Assembly: GCA_019237945.1 (NCBI GenBank)
Contig: JAFAOG010000148.1
Coordinates: forward strand, 1-41,789
From: Deltaproteobacteria bacterium
GTDB taxonomy: Bacteria > Myxococcota_A > Polyangia > Haliangiales > Haliangiaceae
Length of the DNA stretch: 41,789 nt
Direction of reading: 5' to 3'
Both the position numbers and the translations under genes were made by a program. This document shows, in pieces, positions 16,341 to 22,769 of this stretch. Numbering within the stretch: the first letter of the stretch is position 1; every line of letters starts with the position of its first letter. Below the pieces are notes generated by a model, which saw only the letters and a list, made by a program, of their open reading frames with translations, did not search any database and was not told the origin of the DNA.

Positions 16341-16661
16341 CTACCAGCACTTCTTGCCGCAGCCGCCGCCGCAGCCGCCGCCGTCGACCTGGACGTACGT
16401 CGGGGGCGGGCCTCCGGCAACGGCCGCGCCGCCGCCTCCTCCGCCCATCATCATCATCATCATCATCATCTGCATCATCTGGTCGCCGCCGTTGTTGTTG
16501 CTGGCGAGCGATTTGATGGACTCGCTGATCTGCGTCAGCATCATCATGAGCTGATCGCTCGAGTCGCCGCTCGATGAGGACGCAACGCGCGCGGCACCGC
16601 CGGCGACGTTGGTGAGGGCGGTCGGATCGATCGAGACAAATTCGTCCTGCTTGGTCGACAT
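16341..16661 (-). CDS. Met/Gly-run peptide with double-glycine leader and Gly-Cys tail, 106 aa
   Basis: 106 aa. The leader (1-22, with SIDPTALTNVAGG before the cut) ends in Gly21-Gly22; the predicted mature chain starts AARVASS. Residues 38-41 are LMMM, then the helix LTQISESIKSLASNNN (42-57), M62-M63-Q64, eight Met at 65-72, six Gly at 73-78, a Gly/Pro linker (PPPTYVQV), and the tail DGGGCGGGCGKKCW with Cys97, Cys101 and Cys105. It is paralogous to the 94-aa gene over ~23-78. A Shine-Dalgarno AAGGA lies ~8 nt upstream of ATG. It starts 39 nt after the FlgO-like/beta-barrel gene. Met, Gly and spaced Cys could bind soft metals (Cu, Ag) or be substrates for crosslinking; this is a guess. Confidence 0.85.
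   Translation of the reverse strand: MSTKQDEFVSIDPTALTNVAGGAARVASSSSGDSSDQLMMMLTQISESIKSLASNNNGGDQMMQMMMMMMMMGGGGGGAAVAGGPPPTYVQVDGGGCGGGCGKKCW
16446..16469. repeat. (CAT)8 trinucleotide tract, Met-run codons of the 106-aa peptide
   Basis: Eight perfect CAT triplets on the plus strand, encoding eight Met on the minus strand. The adjoining Gly codons are mixed (GGA/GGC), so the Gly part is not a simple DNA repeat. Shorter CAT tracts mark the other Met blocks of both peptide genes (for example four triplets at 16114-16125). Confidence 0.85.
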
Positions 16662-16700
16662 GGCTGGTTCCTTGGTGGTGGTGGTGGATGCGCGTTGCGG

Positions 16701-18215
16701 TTAGAAATTGATGCCGAGGTTGGCGCTGCCGGTGATGGCAGTGTCGGAGGCGCCCCACATCCCGTAGGTCGGGACGAGCGCGCCGCTTCCCTCGAAGTCG
16801 AGCGTGATGCGGCGATACTCGAGGTCGCCGCGGACATACAGGTTCGACGGCAGCGGGATCGTGAAGTCACCGGAGAGCGTCATGCCCCACGCGGTGCCCG
16901 CGCCGAACCAGTCTTCCGACGAGATGTCGCCGGTCTCGAGGAGGTAGAGGTACTTCGCGCCGAAGCCGATGTTCGCGCGGTCGGAGACGGCGAGCGACAG
17001 ATGCGCGCCGGCCGAGACGTACGAGTACGCGGTGTCGGGGATCGCGATCGAGGACGGCAGGTCGACGATCGTGTGGGTGACGTTGCCGTAGCTGACACCG
17101 CCGTCGAACGTGACCATGTCGATCGGGTAGCGGTAGTGTGCGCCGAGCTCCCACTGCGAGTGGTTGTACGTGTAGTCGCCGTAGCCGGAGCTGTCCATCG
17201 CGGTGAACGTCGTGCCGAGCGAGTGCGCGATCGACGCCGAGAACCCGAGACCGGAGAGGCCGCCGTCCTGCTTCTTCAGCGGTGCCGGGAACACCTCGGC
17301 CTGGATCTGCATGCCGTGGATCGAGCTCGCCGGGAAGTCGACCGTGTTCTTCGCGTTCGGATCGTGGTCGAACGTGATGCCGCGCGAGCTGTAGTAGCCG
17401 CCGGCGGAGATCGCGAAGCGTGGCGTCGGCCGTGCGATGTGCGACGTCTTGCCCTCGGAGACGATCGCCGCCTCCTTCGAGTCCGGGCCGAACAGCGTGA
17501 CGAGATCCGACTCGTCCTTCTGGTCGTCGGTCGCGGTCGCGACGACCTTCTTGGGCTCCGGCTTCTTCGGCTCCGGCGCCTCTTCCTCGTCCTGGTCGTC
17601 GGCATCGTCCTGCTGGACGACGCGATGGTGCTTCTTGTGATGCTTCGGCTTCGGGGCCTCGTCGTCGTCCGCGTCGTCCTGCGCGGGAGCGGGCTCGTGA
17701 TGAGCGCCGAGCATCGGGCGCATCGTCCGCACGTCGGGCAGCGACGAGGTCGTCTGCGACGCGGTCGGGTCGTCGTCGATGAAGCCGAAGATGTCGTCGA
17801 GCTGCGCGGCGAGCTGGTGGCCCTGGTCGGTCGAGACACCCGAGCTGCCGAGCTTGATCGTGATCGTGTCGATCTCGTTGCCGGTCGCGGCATCGCGCAC
17901 GGCGACGGTCATCACGTGATGGCGGCCCTCGTCCTGGACCCAGCCTTCGATCACCGCGTCGACGCCGGCCTGCTTCGCGGCCTGACGCCACTGCTGCGGA
18001 CCGTGACCCGCCGCCTGGGCGCGCGCGGTTTCCCAGCGGCGCGTCGCGACGACGTCGTACTGATCGCCGAGCAGCGACATCACCGACGATCGACCGACAT
18101 CCGCGAGCACGCGGGGGCCGTCGAAGTCGAGCACGACGACGCGCCGGGGCTTGGCATCCGCCGTGGCCGAGGCCGCGAGCAGCGATGCAATGATGGCAAC
18201 CTGAGAGATGCGCAT
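16701..18215 (-). CDS. FlgO/CsgG-like N-terminal domain plus outer-membrane beta-barrel protein
   Basis: 504 aa from ATG 18215 (MRISQVAIIASLLAASATADA signal peptide). Residues ~24-150 (RVVVLDFDGPRVLADVGRS, AKQAGVDAVIEGWVQ, AVRDAATGNEI) look like the FlgO/TolB-N-type domain that recurs in secreted outer-membrane lipoproteins. A charged linker at ~190-240 alternates Asp/Glu blocks with Lys/His (KPKHHKKHHRVVQ). Residues ~290-504 are a typical barrel: alternating strands ending in GSANLGINF, with terminal Phe. The stop precedes the 106-aa peptide gene by 39 nt, and the start follows the L-domain lipoprotein stop by 14 nt. It is thus embedded in the putative export operon. It could be a surface receptor, an export accessory or the docking point for the peptides; no function is established. 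Confidence 0.8.
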   Translation of the reverse strand: MRISQVAIIASLLAASATADAKPRRVVVLDFDGPRVLADVGRSSVMSLLGDQYDVVATRRWETARAQAAGHGPQQWRQAAKQAGVDAVIEGWVQDEGRHHVMTVAVRDAATGNEIDTITIKLGSSGVSTDQGHQLAAQLDDIFGFIDDDPTASQTTSSLPDVRTMRPMLGAHHEPAPAQDDADDDEAPKPKHHKKHHRVVQQDDADDQDEEEAPEPKKPEPKKVVATATDDQKDESDLVTLFGPDSKEAAIVSEGKTSHIARPTPRFAISAGGYYSSRGITFDHDPNAKNTVDFPASSIHGMQIQAEVFPAPLKKQDGGLSGLGFSASIAHSLGTTFTAMDSSGYGDYTYNHSQWELGAHYRYPIDMVTFDGGVSYGNVTHTIVDLPSSIAIPDTAYSYVSAGAHLSLAVSDRANIGFGAKYLYLLETGDISSEDWFGAGTAWGMTLSGDFTIPLPSNLYVRGDLEYRRITLDFEGSGALVPTYGMWGASDTAITGSANLGINF

Positions 18216-18229
18216 GGCCGTCGTCCTTC

Positions 18230-19231
18230 CTAGTTCTGGTAGGGGCAACCGTTGTTCCAGCACCACGAGTGCTGCTGGCAGGAGCTCGTGCGAGTGCCGG
18301 TGATCTGCAGCGTTCCCGTGATCTGCATGCAGCACGTGAACGGCTGCGGCTGGCAGTAGTCGAGGTTCGTATTGCCGGTGATCAGCACCGAGCCGCCGAC
18401 GAGGCCGACGTGCGTCAGCTGGCCGAGCGACGTCAGCGCCGTGTTGTTGCTGATCGCGATCGAGCCGTCGACCGAGGTCATCGAGCTCGACATCCCGTCG
18501 AGACCGGAGAGCTTCGTGTTGTTGCTGACCGTCAGCGAGCCGTGGATGTACGAGAGCGACGTCAGCGGCTTGAGCGTCGTCAGCGAGATGTTGTGCGTCA
18601 GCGAGAAAGGCCCGACGCTCGACAGCTGCCCGAGGTCGACGCTGGTCAGCGCGTCGTTGTCCTGGATCGTGAGGCCGCCCTCGAGGCGCGTCGCATGCGA
18701 GAGGTCGATCGACGCGAGCTTCGGGTTGTTCTCGATCGTCGTCGCGCCGGTGACGCGCGTCGTCTCGGAAAGGCCGCCGAGGCTCGGAAGCACGTCGTTG
18801 TACTCGACCATCAGCGACGACAGGTCGCCGTGCGGCATGACCTTCGAGATGTCGACGAGCTTCGTGTTGTGGTGGATCGCGAGGTCGCCGGTGACGTGCA
18901 GCATGTCGGGCACCGCGATGCTCGACAGCTCCGTCGAGTCGATCTCGAGCGAGCCGACCGTGCGCAGGTCGCCGAGCTTGTCGAGGCTCGAGATCGCCGG
19001 GCCGCGCAGCGTCAGCTTGCCGCCGAGCTCCCAGCAGCCGGTCGGCAGGCCGGTGAAGCCCGACGAGCCCGTGATCGTCATGTCGCCGGGGACGGACACG
19101 AGGTCGTCACACGTGCGAGCCGACGAGCCGGAGCCGGCGTCGGGGCTGCCGTAGTAGCGACCGCCGCCTCCGCCGACCTGCGCGCAGGCAGCGAGGAGAG
19201 AGCAAAGCAGCAGCTGAGTGGTGGTGCGCAT
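18230..19231 (-). CDS. Surface lipoprotein with leucine/L-domain-like beta-helical repeats
   Basis: 333 aa from ATG 19231 (MRTTTQLLLCSLLAAC, lipobox Cys16; the longer frame upstream has no signal). After a Gly/Ser linker, residues ~55-300 consist of irregular repeats of ~24 residues with periodic Leu/Ile and Asn (SLTVSNNTKLSGLDGM, SIAISNNTALTSLGQL, SVLITGNTNLDYC). This resembles the receptor L-domain or LRR-like beta-helix in other Myxococcota lipoproteins. The Cys-rich C-terminus (QPFTCCMQITG, CQQHSWCWNNGC) suggests a disulfide cap. The gene lies between the TolC-like gene and the FlgO-like barrel gene, all on the minus strand. A role as surface anchor or receptor is inferred. Confidence 0.82.
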   Translation of the reverse strand: MRTTTQLLLCSLLAACAQVGGGGGRYYGSPDAGSGSSARTCDDLVSVPGDMTITGSSGFTGLPTGCWELGGKLTLRGPAISSLDKLGDLRTVGSLEIDSTELSSIAVPDMLHVTGDLAIHHNTKLVDISKVMPHGDLSSLMVEYNDVLPSLGGLSETTRVTGATTIENNPKLASIDLSHATRLEGGLTIQDNDALTSVDLGQLSSVGPFSLTHNISLTTLKPLTSLSYIHGSLTVSNNTKLSGLDGMSSSMTSVDGSIAISNNTALTSLGQLTHVGLVGGSVLITGNTNLDYCQPQPFTCCMQITGTLQITGTRTSSCQQHSWCWNNGCPYQN

Positions 19232-19244
19232 GTTCGATCCCTTC

Positions 19245-19260
19245 AGCACGGACCGTGCCG
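19245..19260 (-). promoter_or_regulatory. CGGCACGGT-N3-TGCT element (sigma-54-like) before L-domain lipoprotein
   Basis: On the minus strand it reads CGGCACGGT, three bases, TGCT. The GG-N10-GC spacing matches sigma-54 -24/-12 promoters. The same 16-nt pattern lies before the TolC-like gene at nearly the same distance from its ATG (15 versus 16 nt from the -12 C). The implied transcript start would fall about 4 nt before ATG and leave the Shine-Dalgarno upstream. It may therefore be a conserved leader element rather than a promoter. Confidence 0.35.
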
Positions 19261-19277
19261 TGCGGTTGACGATGTGG

Positions 19278-19293
19278 ATCCCGCGGGTTGCAC
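19278..19293 (-). repeat. ATCCCGCGGGTTRCAC element, copy 1
   Basis: Sixteen bases that recur at 21077-21092 with one difference (G versus A). The core CCCGCGGG is palindromic. It lies 47 bp upstream of the L-domain lipoprotein start. A protein-binding site shared by the export genes is the most likely reading. No third copy was noticed by eye. Confidence 0.5.
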
Positions 19294-19343
19294 TCCGCGC
19301 GATCTGGGGAGCAGTTCCCTCGCTGTAAACCGGGGGAGTCATC

Positions 19344-20990
19344 TCAGTGCTCCTCCGCGTGCGGGCGAACGTTGACGCGGTACTGCTCGAGGAGGATGCC
19401 GCTGAGGAACTGCAGCTGCGCGACGGCCTCGTGGTAGTCCGCGATGGCGCGGCCGCGCTGGATACGCGCGTCGATCAGCTGCGTCTGCTGCTGCATGACC
19501 TGGAAGTTGCTGGTCTTGCCGGCGACGAAGTTCGTCTTCTCGATGCGGACGTTGTCCTCGGCGACGTTGATCGCCGTGTCCGCGAGCGCGACGCGCGTGC
19601 GCGCCGCCGTGACCTGCTTCACGGCCGTGACGACCTGCACGTCGATCTGGCGCTCGAGGTCGGCGCGGTCGATGTCGAGCCGGTGCTTCTTCGCCGCCGC
19701 CGCATCGCGCGCGTGACGCGCCGCTCCCGACAGCTCGAACGACATCGACACGCCCGCCGTCACCTGGAAGCTGTCGCCGACGGCGCCGAGCGATTCGCCC
19801 GTCGAGTCGCCGTTGCCCATCAGCGCGCCCTGGAGCTGCAGATCGAGCGTCGGCTTGACCTGGTCCTGCGCGACGCCGAGGTCGACGTCCGCGATCTTCT
19901 TCTCGATCTGCACGCTTGCGAGCTGGTGGTTCGCCTGGTGGCTGCGCGCGAGGATCTCGTCGACGTCGAAGTCCTCGTTGCCGACCTCGAACGCCTCGCC
20001 GGGCTTGACGACGATGTCGCGCTTGCCGATCTCGAGACCGACCTTGCGGCGCAGCTCGAGGGACTTCTGCTCGAGCTCGATCTGCGCGCGCAGCAACGCT
20101 TCCTTGCGCGTCGCGATCTCGTACGTCGTCTGCCCGAGTGCGGTCGACGGCGCCGCTCCCGCGCGGATCTGCTCGTGCGTCAGCTGGTCCTGCTTCTGCG
20201 CGAGCTCGATCGCCTGGGTGCGGATGTCGACCTCGTACGCAGCGAACGCGAGCTCCCAGTACGCATCGACGATGTCGCGGATCATCTCTTCGGCCGCGAG
20301 CTGCGCCTTGACGGTCGCCTCGGTCGCCGCGAGATCCGCCTTCTTCTGCGTCGCGAGCGCGACATCGGGGCCAAAGCCGCGCGCGAGCGGCTGCTTGAAC
20401 GTCGCGGCGAGCTTCGTCTGGTTCTGCGACAGGAACTCGTACGGGTTGTTGTTGCTGTTCGTGCCCGTCGGCGAGCCCTGCGCGGCGCTGCCCTGCCCCG
20501 TGAACAGGCGGTCATAGACGTTGTATTCGGTGTTCGTGTGCGCGAGATCGGCCTCGACGCTGAGCGACCCGCCCGTCGGCAGGTTCTTCGCGAGCCCGAC
20601 GCCACCGCTCACCTGATCGGTCGCGACCACGCTGAACGGCGGGACCTCGACGTGATCGGCGACCGCGCTGCGGCTGTACTCCGCGTGCGACGTCATCACC
20701 CACGCCTGATCGCGGCGCGACGCGGCGGCCGTATCGATCGCGACACTCCGATCGACCTTCGCCCGCGCGAGATCCGGCGCGAGCCGCACCGCCACTTCGA
20801 TCAGATCATCGAGCTTGACCGGAAGCATCGCCTTCGCCTCCGGGCCATCGCTCGGCTCCTCGTTCGGATCCTCCTGCGTGTCGTCCGCACCCGGCGCCTG
20901 CGCGACCGTCTCGCGCTTGTGGTGGTGGCGCGGCTGGGCGCTGGCGGTGCCAGCCAGCAGCGTGATCGCGAGGAGCGCTCTCGTCTTCAT
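19344..20990 (-). CDS. TolC-family outer-membrane efflux/secretion channel
   Basis: 548 aa from ATG 20990, with a signal peptide (KTRALLAITLLAGTASAQ) and a His-rich mature start (PRHHHKRE), then an acidic linker. The tandem OEP architecture follows: conserved alternation of long coiled helices and strands, such as DLARAKVDRSVAIDTAAASR, AYWELAFAAYEVDIRTQAIELAQ and the second repeat NHQLASVQIEKKIADVDLG...AARHARDAAAAKKHRLDIDRADLERQI. It is somewhat longer than E. coli TolC. It is the natural outer-membrane conduit for the divergently encoded C39 ABC transporter and its adaptor(s). A clear Shine-Dalgarno AAGGAG lies 7 nt upstream. Confidence 0.93.
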   Translation of the reverse strand: MKTRALLAITLLAGTASAQPRHHHKRETVAQAPGADDTQEDPNEEPSDGPEAKAMLPVKLDDLIEVAVRLAPDLARAKVDRSVAIDTAAASRRDQAWVMTSHAEYSRSAVADHVEVPPFSVVATDQVSGGVGLAKNLPTGGSLSVEADLAHTNTEYNVYDRLFTGQGSAAQGSPTGTNSNNNPYEFLSQNQTKLAATFKQPLARGFGPDVALATQKKADLAATEATVKAQLAAEEMIRDIVDAYWELAFAAYEVDIRTQAIELAQKQDQLTHEQIRAGAAPSTALGQTTYEIATRKEALLRAQIELEQKSLELRRKVGLEIGKRDIVVKPGEAFEVGNEDFDVDEILARSHQANHQLASVQIEKKIADVDLGVAQDQVKPTLDLQLQGALMGNGDSTGESLGAVGDSFQVTAGVSMSFELSGAARHARDAAAAKKHRLDIDRADLERQIDVQVVTAVKQVTAARTRVALADTAINVAEDNVRIEKTNFVAGKTSNFQVMQQQTQLIDARIQRGRAIADYHEAVAQLQFLSGILLEQYRVNVRPHAEEH

Positions 20991-21004
20991 GGAGTGGCTC
21001 CTTG

Positions 21005-21020
21005 AGCAGCCACCGTGCCG
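21005..21020 (-). promoter_or_regulatory. CGGCACGGT-N3-TGCT element (sigma-54-like) before TolC-like gene
   Basis: Minus strand CGGCACGG-TGGCTGCT, GG-N10-GC spacing. It is the twin of the element before the L-domain lipoprotein, including the AAGG that follows directly. The presence of a sigma-54-type activator in the cluster makes a promoter role attractive. The predicted start point about 4 nt before ATG argues for caution. Confidence 0.35.
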
Positions 21021-21076
21021 ATCGCCAACCCATCGACTACTCGCGTAGACAGCGTTTCGTGACCCCGAGGACTCGC

Positions 21077-21092
21077 ATCCCGCGGGTTACAC
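21077..21092 (-). repeat. ATCCCGCGGGTTRCAC element, copy 2
   Basis: Second copy of the 16-bp element, 87 bp upstream of the TolC-like start and 89 bp upstream of the membrane fusion protein start. It sits between the divergent genes, so one bound protein could act on both. Confidence 0.5.
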
Positions 21093-21152
21093 AATGCGAC
21101 CCCCACCCCCGGGCGACACCCGAAATCCGGCCGCGTGTCGCAGGCTTAGCGC

Positions 21153-21168
21153 TGGCTTCGCCTTTGCT
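21153..21168 (+). promoter_or_regulatory. Candidate sigma-54 promoter of the membrane fusion protein operon
   Basis: TGGCTTCGCCTTTGCT: GG at 21154-21155, GC at 21166-21167 with ten bases between, and a good TTGCT -12 box. The -24 box is TGGCTT instead of TGGCAC. The implied start is ~21179, two bases before the ATG, which would give a leaderless mRNA unless ATG 21226 (residue 16) is the real start. The operon's last gene encodes a sigma-54 activator. Confidence 0.3.
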
Positions 21169-21180
21169 CTTTAGCGCGGC

Positions 21181-22758
21181 ATGGACGAAGCGCCGACGTA
21201 TCTTCCGGTCGACGAGCCGGCGACGATGCCGCGCAAGTGCCGGGTGCCGAAGTCGGACTCGGTCATCACGTCCGCGCCGCGCGCCGCCCGCGAGCCCGCA
21301 CCGCTGCCGCCCGCGCCGTCGATCGCCGCGCCGCAGTCGCCGGTCGTCCAGCTGCCCGGTGGCGGCGCCGCATTCGATCCCCACGGCGTGCCGCTGCCCG
21401 CCGAGCTCGCTCCCAACATCTATGGTTGGCTTCGTCGCCTCGCGCTGCAGGCCGACCTCGCCGGCGCCGATCGGCTGCTGCGTGATGCACTCGCGGATCT
21501 GACGTCCTCGCTGTCGGTCGTCCTCATCTATGCGGGGCCGGAAGGGCTCCACTCGCTGGGCACCGATGACGAGATTCCGCAGGGCGAAGCGCAGCAGCCG
21601 ATCCAGGCGGTGGCTCGCTCGCGCCGCGCACTGGTGACGACGCACGTGGCGCTCGTGCCGATCACGACGCAAAGCGAGACGATCTGCGTGATCCAGCTGA
21701 CGCGCAACCCGCGCCAGGCGCCGTTCGGAATGCTCGAGCACGTGCTGATGGCCGCGATCGCGCGCGAGAGCGCCGGCATCATGCATCACCTCGTCGTCGA
21801 GCACCTGCAGCGCCGCACCGAGGCCGAGCAGGACAAGAAGTCGCTGTATCGCCCCGAGGCGCTCGACTCGCATCGCCGCCGCGGTCACGAAGGCGTGGTC
21901 GCGGAGCTGTCGCCGGGCTGGGTGCGCCGCACCTACTACGTGCTCGGCACGATCATGGTGATCGCGGTCGTGTTCTCGGTCGTGATCAAGGTGCCGACGT
22001 ACTCGACGGGCACCGGCGTCGTCATCTATCAGGGCACGCCGGTGACGTCGCCGTCGCCGGGGCAGGTCGAGAAGATCTACGCCGAGGAAGGCCAGAAGGT
22101 GCTCGCCGGCGATCTGATCGTGAAGCTGTCGTCGGAGAAGGAAGACGCCGACCTGCGCGCCGCGAAGACCGCGTACGAGAAGGCGCAGGCCGCGTACTTC
22201 ATGGACAAGGCCGACGAGACCGCACGCAAGGAGATCGTCGAGACGCAGAACTCGTACACGCACGCGCAGGCGGCCGTCGATCAGAAGACGATCCGCGCGA
22301 AGACGGAAGGCACCGTGTCGGGCCTGCACCTGACGCGCGGCCAGGCCGTGCAGTTCGGCGATCCGATCTGCTCGATCGTCCCCGAAGGCACGGCGCCGGA
22401 GATCTGGGCGTTCATGCCGGGCAGCGATCGTCCGCGCGTGCACGCGGGCATGCCGCTGCAGGTCGAGATCTCGGGCTACCAGAAGGGCCGCGAGAAGGCG
22501 GAGATCTACGAGGTCGGCCGCGAGATCACGGGCGCCGCGAGCATCCGCGCGACGCTCGGCCCGCAGATCGCCGACTCGCTCAAGCTGCCGCAGGACGGCT
22601 CGTTCGTGATCGTCAAGGCGAAGCTGCCGACGCGCACGTTCGAGGTCGACCACAAGACGTACCGCTACTTCCACGGCCTCGGCGCGAAGACCGAGGTTCG
22701 CGTCGAGAGCAAGCGCTTCCTCGTGACGCTGCTGCCGTCCCTCGACAAGTACCTCTAG
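21181..22758 (+). CDS. Membrane fusion protein (HlyD-type) with N-terminal GAF-like cytoplasmic domain
   Basis: 525 aa from ATG 21181 (ATG at residue 16 is an alternative). Residues 1-~75 are Pro-rich. Residues ~78-215 form a soluble alpha/beta domain (LLRDALADLTSSLSVVLIYAG, VALVPITTQSETICVIQLTR, FGMLEHVLMAAIARESAGIMHHL) that looks GAF-like. A membrane span lies at ~252-270. The C-terminal half is HlyD/MFP: lipoyl-like VTSPSPGQVEKIYAEEGQKVLAGDLIVKL (~288-316), a short coiled-coil (~325-365), a second lipoyl half (TEGTVSGLHLTRGQAV), then a beta-barrel. Canonical MFPs have only a short cytoplasmic tail, so the ~250-residue sensor-like extension is unusual. The C39 transporter gene begins 11 nt downstream. 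Confidence 0.88.
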   Translation: MDEAPTYLPVDEPATMPRKCRVPKSDSVITSAPRAAREPAPLPPAPSIAAPQSPVVQLPGGGAAFDPHGVPLPAELAPNIYGWLRRLALQADLAGADRLLRDALADLTSSLSVVLIYAGPEGLHSLGTDDEIPQGEAQQPIQAVARSRRALVTTHVALVPITTQSETICVIQLTRNPRQAPFGMLEHVLMAAIARESAGIMHHLVVEHLQRRTEAEQDKKSLYRPEALDSHRRRGHEGVVAELSPGWVRRTYYVLGTIMVIAVVFSVVIKVPTYSTGTGVVIYQGTPVTSPSPGQVEKIYAEEGQKVLAGDLIVKLSSEKEDADLRAAKTAYEKAQAAYFMDKADETARKEIVETQNSYTHAQAAVDQKTIRAKTEGTVSGLHLTRGQAVQFGDPICSIVPEGTAPEIWAFMPGSDRPRVHAGMPLQVEISGYQKGREKAEIYEVGREITGAASIRATLGPQIADSLKLPQDGSFVIVKAKLPTRTFEVDHKTYRYFHGLGAKTEVRVESKRFLVTLLPSLDKYL

Positions 22759-22769
22759 GAGCCATTGCC

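Larger units (their letters stand above)
19232..19343. other. Intergenic region upstream of the L-domain lipoprotein
   Basis: 112 bp between the TolC-like gene and the lipoprotein gene. It holds the second copy of the ATCCCGCGGGTTRCAC element (19278-19293), a perfect 13-bp inverted repeat (19246-19258), a minus-strand CGGCACGGTNNNTGCT element (19245-19260), and a Shine-Dalgarno GAAGGGA. Confidence 0.6.
20991..21180. promoter_or_regulatory. Divergent promoter region of the export cluster
   Basis: 190 bp between the starts of the TolC-like gene (minus) and the membrane fusion protein gene (plus). It contains ATCCCGCGGGTTRCAC copy 2 (21077-21092), a minus-strand CGGCACGGT-N3-TGCT element (21005-21020), and a plus-strand TGGC-N9-TTGCT-like element (21153-21168). 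It is the only place from which both arms of the system can be started together. Confidence 0.55.

Noticed and set aside
16027-16469. CAT tracts considered as a CRISPR or satellite array
   Set aside because: They are short perfect triplets inside two coding genes in frame as Met codons, with no spacer-repeat structure.
15727-16661. Peptides as frameshifted or spurious short frames
   Set aside because: Two are paralogues with matched leader, helix and Met/Gly junction. Each has its own start, two have clear Shine-Dalgarno sites, and the neighbourhood supplies the matching C39 exporter.
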